From: Chryseobacterium sp. FH2
GTDB taxonomy: Bacteria; Bacteroidota; Bacteroidia; Flavobacteriales; Weeksellaceae
NCBI RefSeq assembly: GCF_001045455.1
Contig: NZ_LFNE01000011.1
Location: 1 to 64,000 of the forward strand
DNA: 64,000 bases
Reading direction: 5' to 3'
The translations under genes were made by a program, and so were the position numbers. This document shows positions 44,784-53,436 of this stretch, in pieces (the stretch's first letter is position 1; the number at the start of each line of letters is the position of its first letter). The notes beneath the pieces were generated by a model, which did not search any database, was not told the origin of the DNA, and saw only the letters and a program-made list of their open reading frames with translations.

Positions 44784-45256
44784 AACTTATCTTATCATTC
44801 TTAGCTGCTTTTACTATTTTTTTTCAGTCTGGTCTTGAAGCATTAAGAGATAGTTATGAAAAGGCCAATGCTTCTAATGCAAACACAGAATCTTTCATTA
44901 ATATAGCAGAAAAAACATCTGGTTCCGATGCTGTGACACAAGGTTACAAAGCTGCAGCCCAGATCATGGAAGCAAAGATTTCAAAAGCGAACAGAAAAGC
45001 ACTTGTAAAATCCGGAGCAACAAGTCTGGAGAGTATTATTCAATCTCATCCTTCGAATATAGAGCTAAGATTAATAAGATTGAGCGTTCAGGAAAATATT
45101 CCTAAAATTGTAGGATACAGAGGAAACCTTAAAGATGATAAAGTTTTTATCCTGAATAATTATGCCAGGCAAAATGCCACGTTAAAAAATTACATTAAAC
45201 GATTTGCAGCTCAGTCTAAAACTATTACGGCAGAAGAACGAGCAACATTAAAATAA
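44780..45256 (+). CDS. Small secreted helical protein of unknown function
   Basis: This 158-residue protein begins with a short hydrophobic signal-like segment (MKLILSFLAAFTIFF) and is otherwise alanine- and lysine-rich and helical, without cysteines or known motifs. It overlaps the dehydratase gene by 4 bases and lies 4 bases before the GT2-DUF2062 gene, so it is a fixed operon member. I do not recognise the family. A periplasmic helper role is only a guess. Confidence 0.6.
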   Translation: MKLILSFLAAFTIFFQSGLEALRDSYEKANASNANTESFINIAEKTSGSDAVTQGYKAAAQIMEAKISKANRKALVKSGATSLESIIQSHPSNIELRLIRLSVQENIPKIVGYRGNLKDDKVFILNNYARQNATLKNYIKRFAAQSKTITAEERATLK

Positions 45257-45260
45257 AACA

Positions 45261-46433
45261 ATGATCCTTTCCGAAGTACAAAATGCAATTTCCGAAAAGA
45301 AAATCTGCGTTTTAATACCTACTTACAACAACGAGAAAACTCTGAAAAGAGTGATTGACGGTGTTTTAGATTATACTGAAAATATTATCGTTATTAATGA
45401 TGGCTCAACCGATTCAACTCTGAAAATCTTAATTAATTATTCTCAAATCACAGTAATTAATTTGCCTGAGAATAAAGGAAAAGGAAATGGATTGAAAACA
45501 GGTTTCAGAAAGGCAAAAGAACTGGGTTATAACTATGCTATAACAATTGATTCTGACGGACAGCACTATCCCGATGACATACCTGTTTTTGTGGAAGCTT
45601 TACTGAACGGAAAGGAGGACGTTTTATTAATCGGGAACAGAAATATGTCACAAGACGGGATTCCGAAAAAAAGTAGTTTTGGAAACCACTTTTCTAATTT
45701 CTGGTTTTGGTTTGAAACAGGAATCAAACTTGAGGACACGCAATCCGGTTACAGATTGTATCCTTTACACAAAATTCCTAAAAAATATTTTACCCCAAAA
45801 TTCGAGTTTGAGATTGAAATCATTGTAAGAACAGCATGGAGACATATTCCCGTAAAGAATGTCCCTATAAAAGTTTTATATGATCCCCTGGAAAGAGTTT
45901 CGCATTTCAGACCTTTCAAAGATTTTACGAGGATTAGTATTCTTAATACAATTTTAGTAACAATTACCCTATTCTATATTATTCCGAGAAACTTTCTGAA
46001 TAATTTCAAAAAAAAAAGCTTTAAAAAGTTCTTAAAAGAAGACGTTCTGGAAAGTGACGGAACCAATCGTACAAAAGCATTTTCCATTGCTCTTGGTGTT
46101 TTCATCGGGTTCTCTCCATTTTGGGGGTTTCATACTTTACTTGTGATTTCTCTGGCTGTTTTATTTAAACTTAATAAAGTGTTGGCTTTTGTAGCGTCTA
46201 ATGTGAGTTTACCTCCTTTTATTCCGTTCATTATTGCTGCTTCACTATTTCTGGGAACACCTTTTGTAGCCGGAGACAGTAATATTTTAAGTCAGGATCT
46301 GAATTTTGACCTGGTAAAAAACAATTTTCTTCAATACGTAATCGGAAGTGCTATTCTGGCAAGTACAATGTCTGTACTTTCAGGAGTTTCCGCATTCCTT
46401 TTTCTCAATAAGCTCAACCCTGAAAATAATTAA
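45261..46433 (+). CDS. GT2 glycosyltransferase fused to DUF2062
   Basis: The first 240 residues of this 390-residue protein are a DPM1-like GT-A domain (KICVLIPTYNNEKTLKRVI, then INDGSTDST, then TIDSDGQHYPDD). The C-terminal part (about 262-390) carries the DUF2062 pattern (GVFIGFSPFWGFHTLLVISLA) with three to four membrane helices. The protein should add a sugar to a lipid or phenolic acceptor at the inner membrane. A GT2 of this sort is found in aryl polyene clusters; whether the pigment here is glycosylated is unknown. Confidence 0.85.
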   Translation: MILSEVQNAISEKKICVLIPTYNNEKTLKRVIDGVLDYTENIIVINDGSTDSTLKILINYSQITVINLPENKGKGNGLKTGFRKAKELGYNYAITIDSDGQHYPDDIPVFVEALLNGKEDVLLIGNRNMSQDGIPKKSSFGNHFSNFWFWFETGIKLEDTQSGYRLYPLHKIPKKYFTPKFEFEIEIIVRTAWRHIPVKNVPIKVLYDPLERVSHFRPFKDFTRISILNTILVTITLFYIIPRNFLNNFKKKSFKKFLKEDVLESDGTNRTKAFSIALGVFIGFSPFWGFHTLLVISLAVLFKLNKVLAFVASNVSLPPFIPFIIAASLFLGTPFVAGDSNILSQDLNFDLVKNNFLQYVIGSAILASTMSVLSGVSAFLFLNKLNPENN

Positions 46434-46450
46434 TCTCACTTTAAATTAAA

Positions 46451-46606
46451 ATGGATTTTATAGCCTTAATATGTATTGTACTTTGGATTTTATTTTACGC
46501 TATTGATAAAGAGTATACCAAAAGACGCAGAAAATATTTAATGATAACTTTTATTATTTGTATGATTTTGATATCCTACAAAGCGTATCTCGTATATGCT
46601 AATTGA
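46451..46606 (+). CDS. 51-residue membrane miniprotein
   Basis: This short frame has two hydrophobic helices (about 3-17 and 31-46) around a strongly charged middle (DKEYTKRRRK). It starts 17 bases after the GT2-DUF2062 stop and ends 3 bases before the stop of the convergent C45 gene. The helix-charged-helix pattern and the tight fit at the end of the plus arm favour a real gene. It could be a small membrane partner of the last enzymes. The function is unknown. Confidence 0.5.
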   Translation: MDFIALICIVLWILFYAIDKEYTKRRRKYLMITFIICMILISYKAYLVYAN

Positions 46607-46609
46607 TTA

Positions 46610-48367
46610 CTAAATCTTTTTGAGAGTCTTTTTTAAATATTTTTCAATATTTTTTTTATCCGAGACAGTTGTAATTTCTTTAGTTAAAGCTTTTTCAAAT
46701 TCAGTTTTTGCTTTGTAATATTCCCTTCTGTTAAAATAATATTTCCCGGTTTGATAATAAACCAGCCAAAAATCAGGATTTAAAGAATGGTAATAATTAA
46801 TAAAATCTTCTGAAAATATTTTTGTCCTGTCGTTAACTGAATCTTCAATTTGCGAACTTAATATTTTGTATTGTCCGTAATTTTTAAAATCCTGAGAATC
46901 AACAAAAGGATCTTTCGCTATATTTAAATCTGACTTTGCAAACTGCCCGCTTTTGAGCCTTTTATCAGAAAAAATTTCATTTAAATCATAACAAACAAAC
47001 TCCCCCATCTGATAAGGATTTGAAGAAACCCAGACCAGTTTTTTCTGAGGTGAAAAAATTACCGCATGATGTGCTAAAAGCTGATTAATAGCTTTTTCGT
47101 TTCCAAAGCCAATCTTCTCACCTTTCAAACCGGATTGATCTCTTAAAATGGAAGCCATTTTCTCAGGATTCAGCTTTTTGTTTTCCTGCAAAAGCTCCTG
47201 AAGCTTTTCATAACGATATTCAGAATGGCTTTCTAAAATATGCTTTTGATTTCTTTTATCGTCTTTATAAGCATCAGATTGAAAATGATTGGTACAAAAA
47301 ATACGACTCGTATTTTCAACTTTGTACACGCCAAAATTGTCCGGAGAAACCTCAATAATCATGGCATTTTTGTCATTTGCGCTTCCTACCAGAATAGATT
47401 CTGAAACGAATACTTTCCTCTTTTTGGCAATTGCAATCGCTTCATCTATATTTTTAGCATACTGTAAAATTTCCCGTGTTACCAGAGAAATCGGAGTCTT
47501 AGCCGTCAAGGGGATTTTAGATTTTCCGGCATTGATTGTTACTGTAAGACCTTCCTTATTCATCCCTGAAACTACTCCAATCATTCCTGGCCAACTTACA
47601 GACAGATAAGGAATTCCGTCTTCCGGTTCTACAAATTCTATTAATTTGTTTTTAGCAAAATCATCTCCTACATAAAAGTCAAAATTCCGTCCGATCAATA
47701 GATCTCCATCTTCCGTATTTTCATTCCAGACTGCAAGAGAAGTACAACCAACCATCATTAAATCCTGCATTGCATGGCCGATATCATGAGCCCCATGCAA
47801 ATACAAACTTCGTAAATATTTGGGTGCTATAAAATCATATTTATCTGATGAATATTGAGCTAATCCGTATAATTCTGCCTGATAATCTTCACGCACATTC
47901 AGATACATTTTTCGGTTATACCATTTTAGAAAACCCCGCAATAAATTTTGCTTAAACTTTGAAGGAACGAGACCTTCCACTTTTGAAAAGAAAATTTCTT
48001 CTTGTTTTTGCATTAAGTTTTGCGTTAGAGCCCCATTATTGTAGCCTAACTGTAAAGGATTCCCTTTAATATAAAGCTCCCAAAGTTGCTGCTTATTTTT
48101 GGATAAATAATTTTGTTTAAAACTAAAAGTTGAGTCATTGATTTTATTGACTTTTGGAACTTCTAATGAATATTGTTTTACATCGGGAATGTGCTTTATT
48201 GATTTTCTTATTCCACAAGACGTAAGATTGAGAACTAAAACAATGAAAAATAATAATCTTTTTATATCTTTTTGGCGAAAGAAGAAATCTGTACGTGCTA
48301 ATTCAGATTTTTCATTCCAATTTGTTCTGTCCTGAATGACAGTATCTAACACGCTATTTTTCTTCAC
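46610..48367 (-). CDS. C45-family autoproteolytic acyltransferase/hydrolase lipoprotein with TPR tail
   Basis: This 585-residue Ntn-hydrolase of the acyl-CoA:6-aminopenicillanate acyltransferase type has its self-cleavage cysteine at C208 (MVGCTSLAVW), followed by GDLLIGRNFDF. A hydrophobic stretch ending LNLTSC (C51) looks like a lipobox, so the mature enzyme may be lipid-anchored. The start is a GTG at 48367 overlapping the previous gene by 14 bases; no ATG precedes the hydrophobic stretch. A tetratricopeptide-like repeat (about 525-565) ends the protein. It may hydrolyse or form amide/ester bonds on a cluster product. Confidence 0.78.
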   Translation of the reverse strand: MKKNSVLDTVIQDRTNWNEKSELARTDFFFRQKDIKRLLFFIVLVLNLTSCGIRKSIKHIPDVKQYSLEVPKVNKINDSTFSFKQNYLSKNKQQLWELYIKGNPLQLGYNNGALTQNLMQKQEEIFFSKVEGLVPSKFKQNLLRGFLKWYNRKMYLNVREDYQAELYGLAQYSSDKYDFIAPKYLRSLYLHGAHDIGHAMQDLMMVGCTSLAVWNENTEDGDLLIGRNFDFYVGDDFAKNKLIEFVEPEDGIPYLSVSWPGMIGVVSGMNKEGLTVTINAGKSKIPLTAKTPISLVTREILQYAKNIDEAIAIAKKRKVFVSESILVGSANDKNAMIIEVSPDNFGVYKVENTSRIFCTNHFQSDAYKDDKRNQKHILESHSEYRYEKLQELLQENKKLNPEKMASILRDQSGLKGEKIGFGNEKAINQLLAHHAVIFSPQKKLVWVSSNPYQMGEFVCYDLNEIFSDKRLKSGQFAKSDLNIAKDPFVDSQDFKNYGQYKILSSQIEDSVNDRTKIFSEDFINYYHSLNPDFWLVYYQTGKYYFNRREYYKAKTEFEKALTKEITTVSDKKNIEKYLKKTLKKI

Positions 48368-49895
48368 CTTTGTTTTTATTAATCAATTGTGTTAATCTTT
48401 CATCGATAACTTCTTTCCCTAAAATTTCCGCACAAGTATTGAAAGCCCCGATTGTACAGCCTAAAATCCCGTGCATATTTACAGATTGGCCGGTCAGAAA
48501 GAGATTATCAATTTTTGTTCGCGGAGAAACCATCGTTTTTAACGGGTTTTCTGAACTTTTTATATATCCGTACATATTACCTTCAAAACTCCCGATATAA
48601 TCCCGGTAAGACAGCGGAGAAGATGTGTAAATTTTCTTGATTGCCTGTCTTAAGTTCGGAATTTTCTTTTCCAAAGCTTCAACCATTTTTCCCGCTTTCT
48701 CCAGCTTAAACTTTTCATATTGCTTTCCTCTCTCATGTTCATCCGTAACAATATTGACCGTTTTCTCCCATTCTTTCACTTCATCAAAGTCCATATACGA
48801 AATTGCAGTTAAGCTTTCTGCATATTCAGGCTCATGTTTTGATTGTGTTGATGAAAGCATATAGGTTTCCGGCCAGGTTTCTTTCCTATATTCATATGCC
48901 CTCCAAACTGATTCTTCTGATAAATAATGATAAATATTATAATTAAAATTTGGAATAGCATGAGGTTTTAGAACCAAATAAACACTGAAACATGAGGAAA
49001 CAGGTTCCCAGCTTAAAACTCTGTTTACAAAAGATTTCTTTAATCGATCTTCTCCAATTAATTTAATCGTTGAACGAATTTCTATATTGGAAATAAACCG
49101 TTTTGCTGAATATTCTCTCCCCGTATTCGTTTTTACACCCGCTAAAGAATTGTTTTCATTAAAAATAAACTCTGAAACCTCAGAATGTTTATGTACTTCT
49201 GCCCCATACTGACGAAGCTTCCGAATCAATAATTTTGAAATCTGGCTTCCGCCTTTTATACATTTGTAGGCACTTTGAATATAAGAATTCACCGTCAGAG
49301 CATGAACATAAAAAGGAACACTTTCAGAATCTCCTGCATATAAAAAATTTGACCCTAATAAAACAGATTGTAATTTTTTATTTACAGTAATCGATTCTAT
49401 AAATCTTTTTGTATTTAAATGGAGAATTTCTTCATTATAATTATCTTTTCCGATGACATTATATCGCGGAAACTGGCTGCAAACTCTCTGAATTTCTTCA
49501 CAATAATCTTCTAAGTTCTCTCTCTCTTCGGGAAAATAGTGAGACAATTGTTCAACAAAATTTTCATATCCTTGAGCGTGAGGATATTCGATTTCATCAT
49601 CTCCGAAGGTGATTTTATCGTAACCATCTTTATCCATCTGCCGGATTTCTAGTTCATCCATTATTTCCAGATAAGAAAAGTACTGGTGCAGGTTTTGCCC
49701 TTCTGACAGCCCGCCAAGATAATGAACTCCAGTATCAAAAATAAGTTTATCACGGGAAAAAGTCTGTAAGTTTCCTCCATATTGATTATTTTTCTCCAGG
49801 ACACAGACTTTTAAGCCTTCTTTCGCCAAAATTAGAGCCGAAACAAGACCTCCCAATCCGCTACCGATTACAAGTATGTCGTATTCTTTCTTCAA
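48354..49895 (-). CDS. CrtI-like (phytoene desaturase-like) FAD oxidoreductase
   Basis: The protein has the N-terminal dinucleotide motif DILVIGSGLGGLVSA (about 5-19) followed by LEKNNQYGGNLQTF, the signature of CrtI/CrtO-like desaturases and all-trans-retinol saturases. Its length of 513 aa is typical. The start is a TTG at 49895, which gives the only frame with a complete FAD motif. It may oxidise, desaturate or isomerise the polyene chain, or aromatise the dione ring made by DarA/DarB, since no other obvious aromatase is nearby. It overlaps the C45 gene by 14 bases. Confidence 0.82.
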   Translation of the reverse strand: MKKEYDILVIGSGLGGLVSALILAKEGLKVCVLEKNNQYGGNLQTFSRDKLIFDTGVHYLGGLSEGQNLHQYFSYLEIMDELEIRQMDKDGYDKITFGDDEIEYPHAQGYENFVEQLSHYFPEERENLEDYCEEIQRVCSQFPRYNVIGKDNYNEEILHLNTKRFIESITVNKKLQSVLLGSNFLYAGDSESVPFYVHALTVNSYIQSAYKCIKGGSQISKLLIRKLRQYGAEVHKHSEVSEFIFNENNSLAGVKTNTGREYSAKRFISNIEIRSTIKLIGEDRLKKSFVNRVLSWEPVSSCFSVYLVLKPHAIPNFNYNIYHYLSEESVWRAYEYRKETWPETYMLSSTQSKHEPEYAESLTAISYMDFDEVKEWEKTVNIVTDEHERGKQYEKFKLEKAGKMVEALEKKIPNLRQAIKKIYTSSPLSYRDYIGSFEGNMYGYIKSSENPLKTMVSPRTKIDNLFLTGQSVNMHGILGCTIGAFNTCAEILGKEVIDERLTQLINKNKGEEK

Positions 49896-49917
49896 AGGAG
49901 AATTTTTTAATTAAGAC

Positions 49918-50014
49918 GTAATTCAACACAAAGGCCGCAAAACCTGTATCTGCTTTGTGTTTTAGACTATAATAAAGTCATTGGGCAAAGCGAAACTTCC
50001 CTTTGTTGAATTAC
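49918..50014. repeat. Inverted repeat after the LpxL-like acyltransferase gene
   Basis: GTAATTCAACacAAAGG (49918-49934) pairs with CCTTTGTTGAATTAC (50000-50014), with a 2-base bulge and a 65-base spacer. A second small hairpin, CCTTAG/CTAAGG (50032-50037 and 50046-50051), lies beside it. It fills the 170-base gap between two minus-arm genes. Confidence 0.55.
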
Positions 50015-50065
50015 CTTAATGATTTTGAGTTCCTTAGTTAGTTTTCTAAGGTAAAAATAGAAAAA

Positions 50066-50950
50066 TTAATCAATATCATCCCAAAAATCAAAGTAATTGA
50101 ACCATTGAAGAGGGTATTTTTTAATCATGGATTCGAGATTTTGGGTATATGAGTTTAAAAGCCCCTGTGCATCACGTTTTTTTACCTGCTGAGCAACTCT
50201 TGCATATAAATGATAATGAAGATTTATTTCTTTCATGACATATACGTAAACTACCGGAACGCCCAATCGGGAAGCAATCAAGAAAGGCCCTGCCGGAAAC
50301 TTTGCGCTTTTTCCCAATAAATCAGCTTCCAGGAATTTCGACCCTTCAAAATAACGGTCACCTGTAAAGCAAATCAGTTCATTTTTTGACAATGCCTCAT
50401 TGATGTCAAAAATATGCGACATATCGTCTTTTACATAGATGAATTTGATATTACTTTTTCTTACGGAAACACTTTCAAGATATTCTTTTATGACTGTAAC
50501 TTCCTGATCTGTTGTCACCAGATTAATCTGACAATCAAAATCTATATCAGCAAAAAAGTGTTCTGCAATTTCAAAATTTCCAATATGAGCGCTTATTAAT
50601 ACCCCTCCCTTTTTTTCAGCTAAAAGATTTTTAAGGTTTTCAACTCCATCAAACTCGTAAGTGAATTTTTCTCTTAAACCGGCAGAAATGGCTGTTTTAT
50701 CAATTAAGATTTTTCCAAAAGTGGAATAACTTTTAAATACAGAAATTTTCGCTTTCCAGAAATTATAATTTAGTCGTTTTTTGAAATAATATGAAATGTA
50801 CTGATTACTCTTTTTCTCGAATAAAAAGTAATACACCGCAACAAAATAAAGTACAAAATAAGAACTTCGGATTCCGATATTTCTAATGCACCAGACGAAT
50901 ATTTTATATCCTAATATTGTCCCCTTAGACTTACCTTTCCACTTGTTCAT
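50066..50950 (-). CDS. LpxL/HtrB-like acyltransferase
   Basis: This 294-residue inner-membrane protein has an N-terminal helix (about 22-45) and the lipid A acyltransferase motif HIGNFE (H-x4-E, in GVLISAHIGNFE), followed by CFTGDRYFEGS. These enzymes move acyl chains from ACP to a lipid. In this cluster it is a good candidate for ester formation between polyenoyl-ACP and the resorcinol, or for pigment acylation. It lies between ACP/KS genes and oxidoreductase genes of the minus arm. Confidence 0.82.
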   Translation of the reverse strand: MNKWKGKSKGTILGYKIFVWCIRNIGIRSSYFVLYFVAVYYFLFEKKSNQYISYYFKKRLNYNFWKAKISVFKSYSTFGKILIDKTAISAGLREKFTYEFDGVENLKNLLAEKKGGVLISAHIGNFEIAEHFFADIDFDCQINLVTTDQEVTVIKEYLESVSVRKSNIKFIYVKDDMSHIFDINEALSKNELICFTGDRYFEGSKFLEADLLGKSAKFPAGPFLIASRLGVPVVYVYVMKEINLHYHLYARVAQQVKKRDAQGLLNSYTQNLESMIKKYPLQWFNYFDFWDDID

Positions 50951-50954
50951 AATT

Positions 50955-51045
50955 TTAAATTAACAATCTGTCATTCTAACAATGTAACAATTTTTAAACA
51001 TTGGTAAACTGCCGGATTGCTATATTGTTATATTTTTAGAGTAAA
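50955..51045. repeat. Palindromic intergenic element C
   Basis: The arms TAACAATGTAACAAT (50977-50991) and ATTGCTATATTGTTA (51016-51030) pair over 13 of 15 positions around a loop with ATTGGTAAACTG. It lies downstream of the second ACP gene and is related to elements A, B and D. Confidence 0.65.
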
Positions 51046-51058
51046 GTTTAATCGATAA

Positions 51059-51313
51059 TTAAGCGTTTTTTTCAGCGATTTTGTTTTCAATAGTTGAATA
51101 GAAATCATCAAAAGTGATCATTTTTTTAAAGTCTGCTTCGCCCAATTTCACCCCAAAATTAGATTCAATCACCACAACCATATCAATATAATCTAAGCTG
51201 TCTAAGCCTAAAGTTGTTTTTAAGTTTGCTTCATTGCTGATTTCATCACCGTCTACCTCGAATTCATTCACTAAAAAGTCGTTGACGATCGCAACAATTT
51301 TTTCCCTTTCCAT
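51059..51313 (-). CDS. Acyl carrier protein (second)
   Basis: This 84-residue protein has its phosphopantetheine serine at S39 (LGLDSLDYIDM). It is acidic and helical. The ATG at 51313 is preferred because it starts 4 bases after the upstream KS stop, whereas a longer reading would overlap that gene by 20 bases. It is a different ACP from the one at 39162, so the cluster probably keeps two acyl chains apart. It is directly linked to a KS, and element C follows it. Confidence 0.92.
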   Translation of the reverse strand: MEREKIVAIVNDFLVNEFEVDGDEISNEANLKTTLGLDSLDYIDMVVVIESNFGVKLGEADFKKMITFDDFYSTIENKIAEKNA

Positions 51314-51317
51314 GTTT

Positions 51318-52538
51318 TTAATCAAATTTTTTAACAATTAATGCAGAATTTGTTCCCCCAAATCCAAAAGAATTTGACAAAAATACGTCAATTTTTTGAC
51401 TTTTTGTTTCAGCTATTAAATTTATCTTTTTCGCCTCATCATCAGGATTTTCCAGATTGATATTCGGAGCAATGAAATCGTTTTGCATCATCAAAATAGA
51501 GTAGATAACTTCACTTGCACCTGCCATCCAACATTCGTGACCGGTCATGGATTTTGTAGAACTTACCGGAACCCCGCTTCCGAAGATCTCATAAATTGCT
51601 TTCGCTTCATTCGCATCTCCAATAGGTGTGGAAGTCGCATGAGCATTAATATAATCAATATCTTTTACTTGTAAACCAGACTGTTGCAAAGCTCTGTTCA
51701 TCGCTAAAGCCGGGCCGTCAACATTAGGAGTTGAAATATGCCCTCCGTTTGATGAAAAACCGTAGCCAACGATTTCTGCCAAAATTGTAGCGCCTCTTTT
51801 TTTTGCAGATGCTAGACTTTCGACAATTAAAGATGCCGCTCCTCCACTAGGAATCAAGCCGTCTCTCGCTGAATCAAAAGGTCTTGATGCTTTTGTAGGC
51901 TCATCTTCTCTTACAGAAAAAACACCCAAACCATCAAAACTTGCCATCGAATATTTGTTGGTTTCCTGGGCACCACCGCAAACAATCATATCCTGAAAAC
52001 CGTTCCTGATCATCATATAAGCCAGTCCCAAAGAATGAGAACCGCTCGCACAGGCTGCACTGATAGTCAAGTTGATTCCTCTCAATTTAAAAATTGTGGA
52101 AAGATTCATCGTAACAGTAGAGTTCATCGATTTGAAAATCGCCCCTGAACCCATTAAAGTTGTGTCTTTTTTTTCCCTTGCAATATCGATTGATTCTACA
52201 ACAGCTTGAGAAACACTATCATTTCCGTATAAAATGCCGACTTCGTTATGATCTAAAAAATCCTGATCAATATTTGCCTGTTTCAAAGCATCAAGCGTCG
52301 CAATATAAGCATATTCACTTTCTTCACCCATACTTACACGCTGTCTGCGGTTCAGAAGATTTTTTAAATCCGGTTTCGGAACAACACCTGTAAGTCCTGA
52401 TCTGAAACCAAATTCTTTTCTTTCGTCCACTAAAACAATACCGGATTTTCCTTGATACAGAGATTCCTTCACCTCTTCCAAAGAAGTCCCGATACAGGAA
52501 TAAATTCCCATTCCGGTAATTACAACCCTATTTTCCAT
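51318..52538 (-). CDS. Beta-ketoacyl-ACP synthase (third)
   Basis: This 406-residue FabF-like enzyme has a complete triad: C163 (SAACASGSH), H300 (INAHATSTP) and H334 (SMTGHECWMAG). It is co-transcribed with the second ACP. FabG and TAL lie upstream in the same direction, so it may be the KS that adds units to the aryl starter, while the plus-arm KS/CLF pair extends the chain. The assignment to one chain is inference. Confidence 0.87.
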   Translation of the reverse strand: MENRVVITGMGIYSCIGTSLEEVKESLYQGKSGIVLVDERKEFGFRSGLTGVVPKPDLKNLLNRRQRVSMGEESEYAYIATLDALKQANIDQDFLDHNEVGILYGNDSVSQAVVESIDIAREKKDTTLMGSGAIFKSMNSTVTMNLSTIFKLRGINLTISAACASGSHSLGLAYMMIRNGFQDMIVCGGAQETNKYSMASFDGLGVFSVREDEPTKASRPFDSARDGLIPSGGAASLIVESLASAKKRGATILAEIVGYGFSSNGGHISTPNVDGPALAMNRALQQSGLQVKDIDYINAHATSTPIGDANEAKAIYEIFGSGVPVSSTKSMTGHECWMAGASEVIYSILMMQNDFIAPNINLENPDDEAKKINLIAETKSQKIDVFLSNSFGFGGTNSALIVKKFD

Positions 52539-52542
52539 GTTA

Positions 52543-52627
52543 TTAAATTTAACAATGTATCAGTTTAACCATGTAACAATTTAATACAATTTGAAAAGAT
52601 TGATACATGGGTATATTGTTACATTAT
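52543..52627. repeat. Palindromic intergenic element D
   Basis: CATGTAACAAT (52570-52580) pairs with ATTGATACATG (52599-52609), with one mismatch. The flanks repeat AACAATGTA and its complement. It lies between the FabG and KS genes of the minus arm. Confidence 0.6.
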
Positions 52628-52628
52628 T

Positions 52629-53360
52629 TTACGAATAAATTCCACCATTAATATTAATCACTTCACCCGTAATGTAAGAAGATTTTCTAGATGCTAAAAA
52701 CGCAACTAAATCTGCCACTTCCTCTGCCTCTCCAAATCTGTTGGCAGGAATCATCGCCTTCAATTCATCTTCATTGAATTCCTGCGTCATATCTGTTCTG
52801 ATGAAGCCCGGTGCAACTGCATTTACAGTGATATTTCTTTTCGCAACTTCCTGTGCAAGAGCTTTTGTAGCTCCTACCAAAGCTCCTTTTGCGGCAGAAT
52901 AATTGGTCTGACCGGCTGTTCCTTTTACTCCGGAAACAGAAACCATGTTGATAATTCTGCCATATTTATTACGCAGCAATTTTTGAATAAAGAAATTCGT
53001 CACGTTGAAAAAACCATTTAAACTTATGTTAATCACAGCATTCCAATCTTCACTTGGCATCCACATAAACAATCCGTCTCTTGTGATTCCGGCATTATTT
53101 ACAATTACTTCAACAACAGCTTCCAGATTGCTTTCCTGCCATTCTGTTAAAACTTTTTGAGTCTCTTCAGCATTACCAACATCGAATTTAAGAATTTCTC
53201 CTGTAGAACCCAATTCTTCAACTTTAGCTAATGTTTCCTTTGCTGCAGTTTCATTTGAAGTGTAGTTAATAAGTATATGGTAATTTTTTTCTTCTGCCAG
53301 TTTTATACAGATCGCTCTTCCAATTCCCCTTGAGCCTCCTGTGATGATTGCACATTTCAT
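52629..53360 (-). CDS. FabG-like 3-oxoacyl-ACP reductase
   Basis: This 243-residue short-chain dehydrogenase has cofactor motif GGSRGIGRA (8-16), NNAG at 88-91, and catalytic S141 or S143, Y154 and K158 (YSAAK). It reduces 3-oxoacyl-ACP before dehydration by the hotdog enzymes. The product is consistent with repeated reduction during polyene building. It sits between TAL and KS in the minus arm, separated from the KS by element D. Confidence 0.9.
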   Translation of the reverse strand: MKCAIITGGSRGIGRAICIKLAEEKNYHILINYTSNETAAKETLAKVEELGSTGEILKFDVGNAEETQKVLTEWQESNLEAVVEVIVNNAGITRDGLFMWMPSEDWNAVINISLNGFFNVTNFFIQKLLRNKYGRIINMVSVSGVKGTAGQTNYSAAKGALVGATKALAQEVAKRNITVNAVAPGFIRTDMTQEFNEDELKAMIPANRFGEAEEVADLVAFLASRKSSYITGEVININGGIYS

Positions 53361-53436
53361 GTGTTGCTTATATTAGTTTTAGTTTTTATAGTATAATTTT
53401 TCTCCTTATTTTATGACAATTAATTTCAGTTAAAAA

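Noticed and set aside
51059..51337. Longer start of the second ACP at 51337
   Set aside because: It overlaps the KS gene by 20 bases; the ATG at 51313 gives the usual ACP start.
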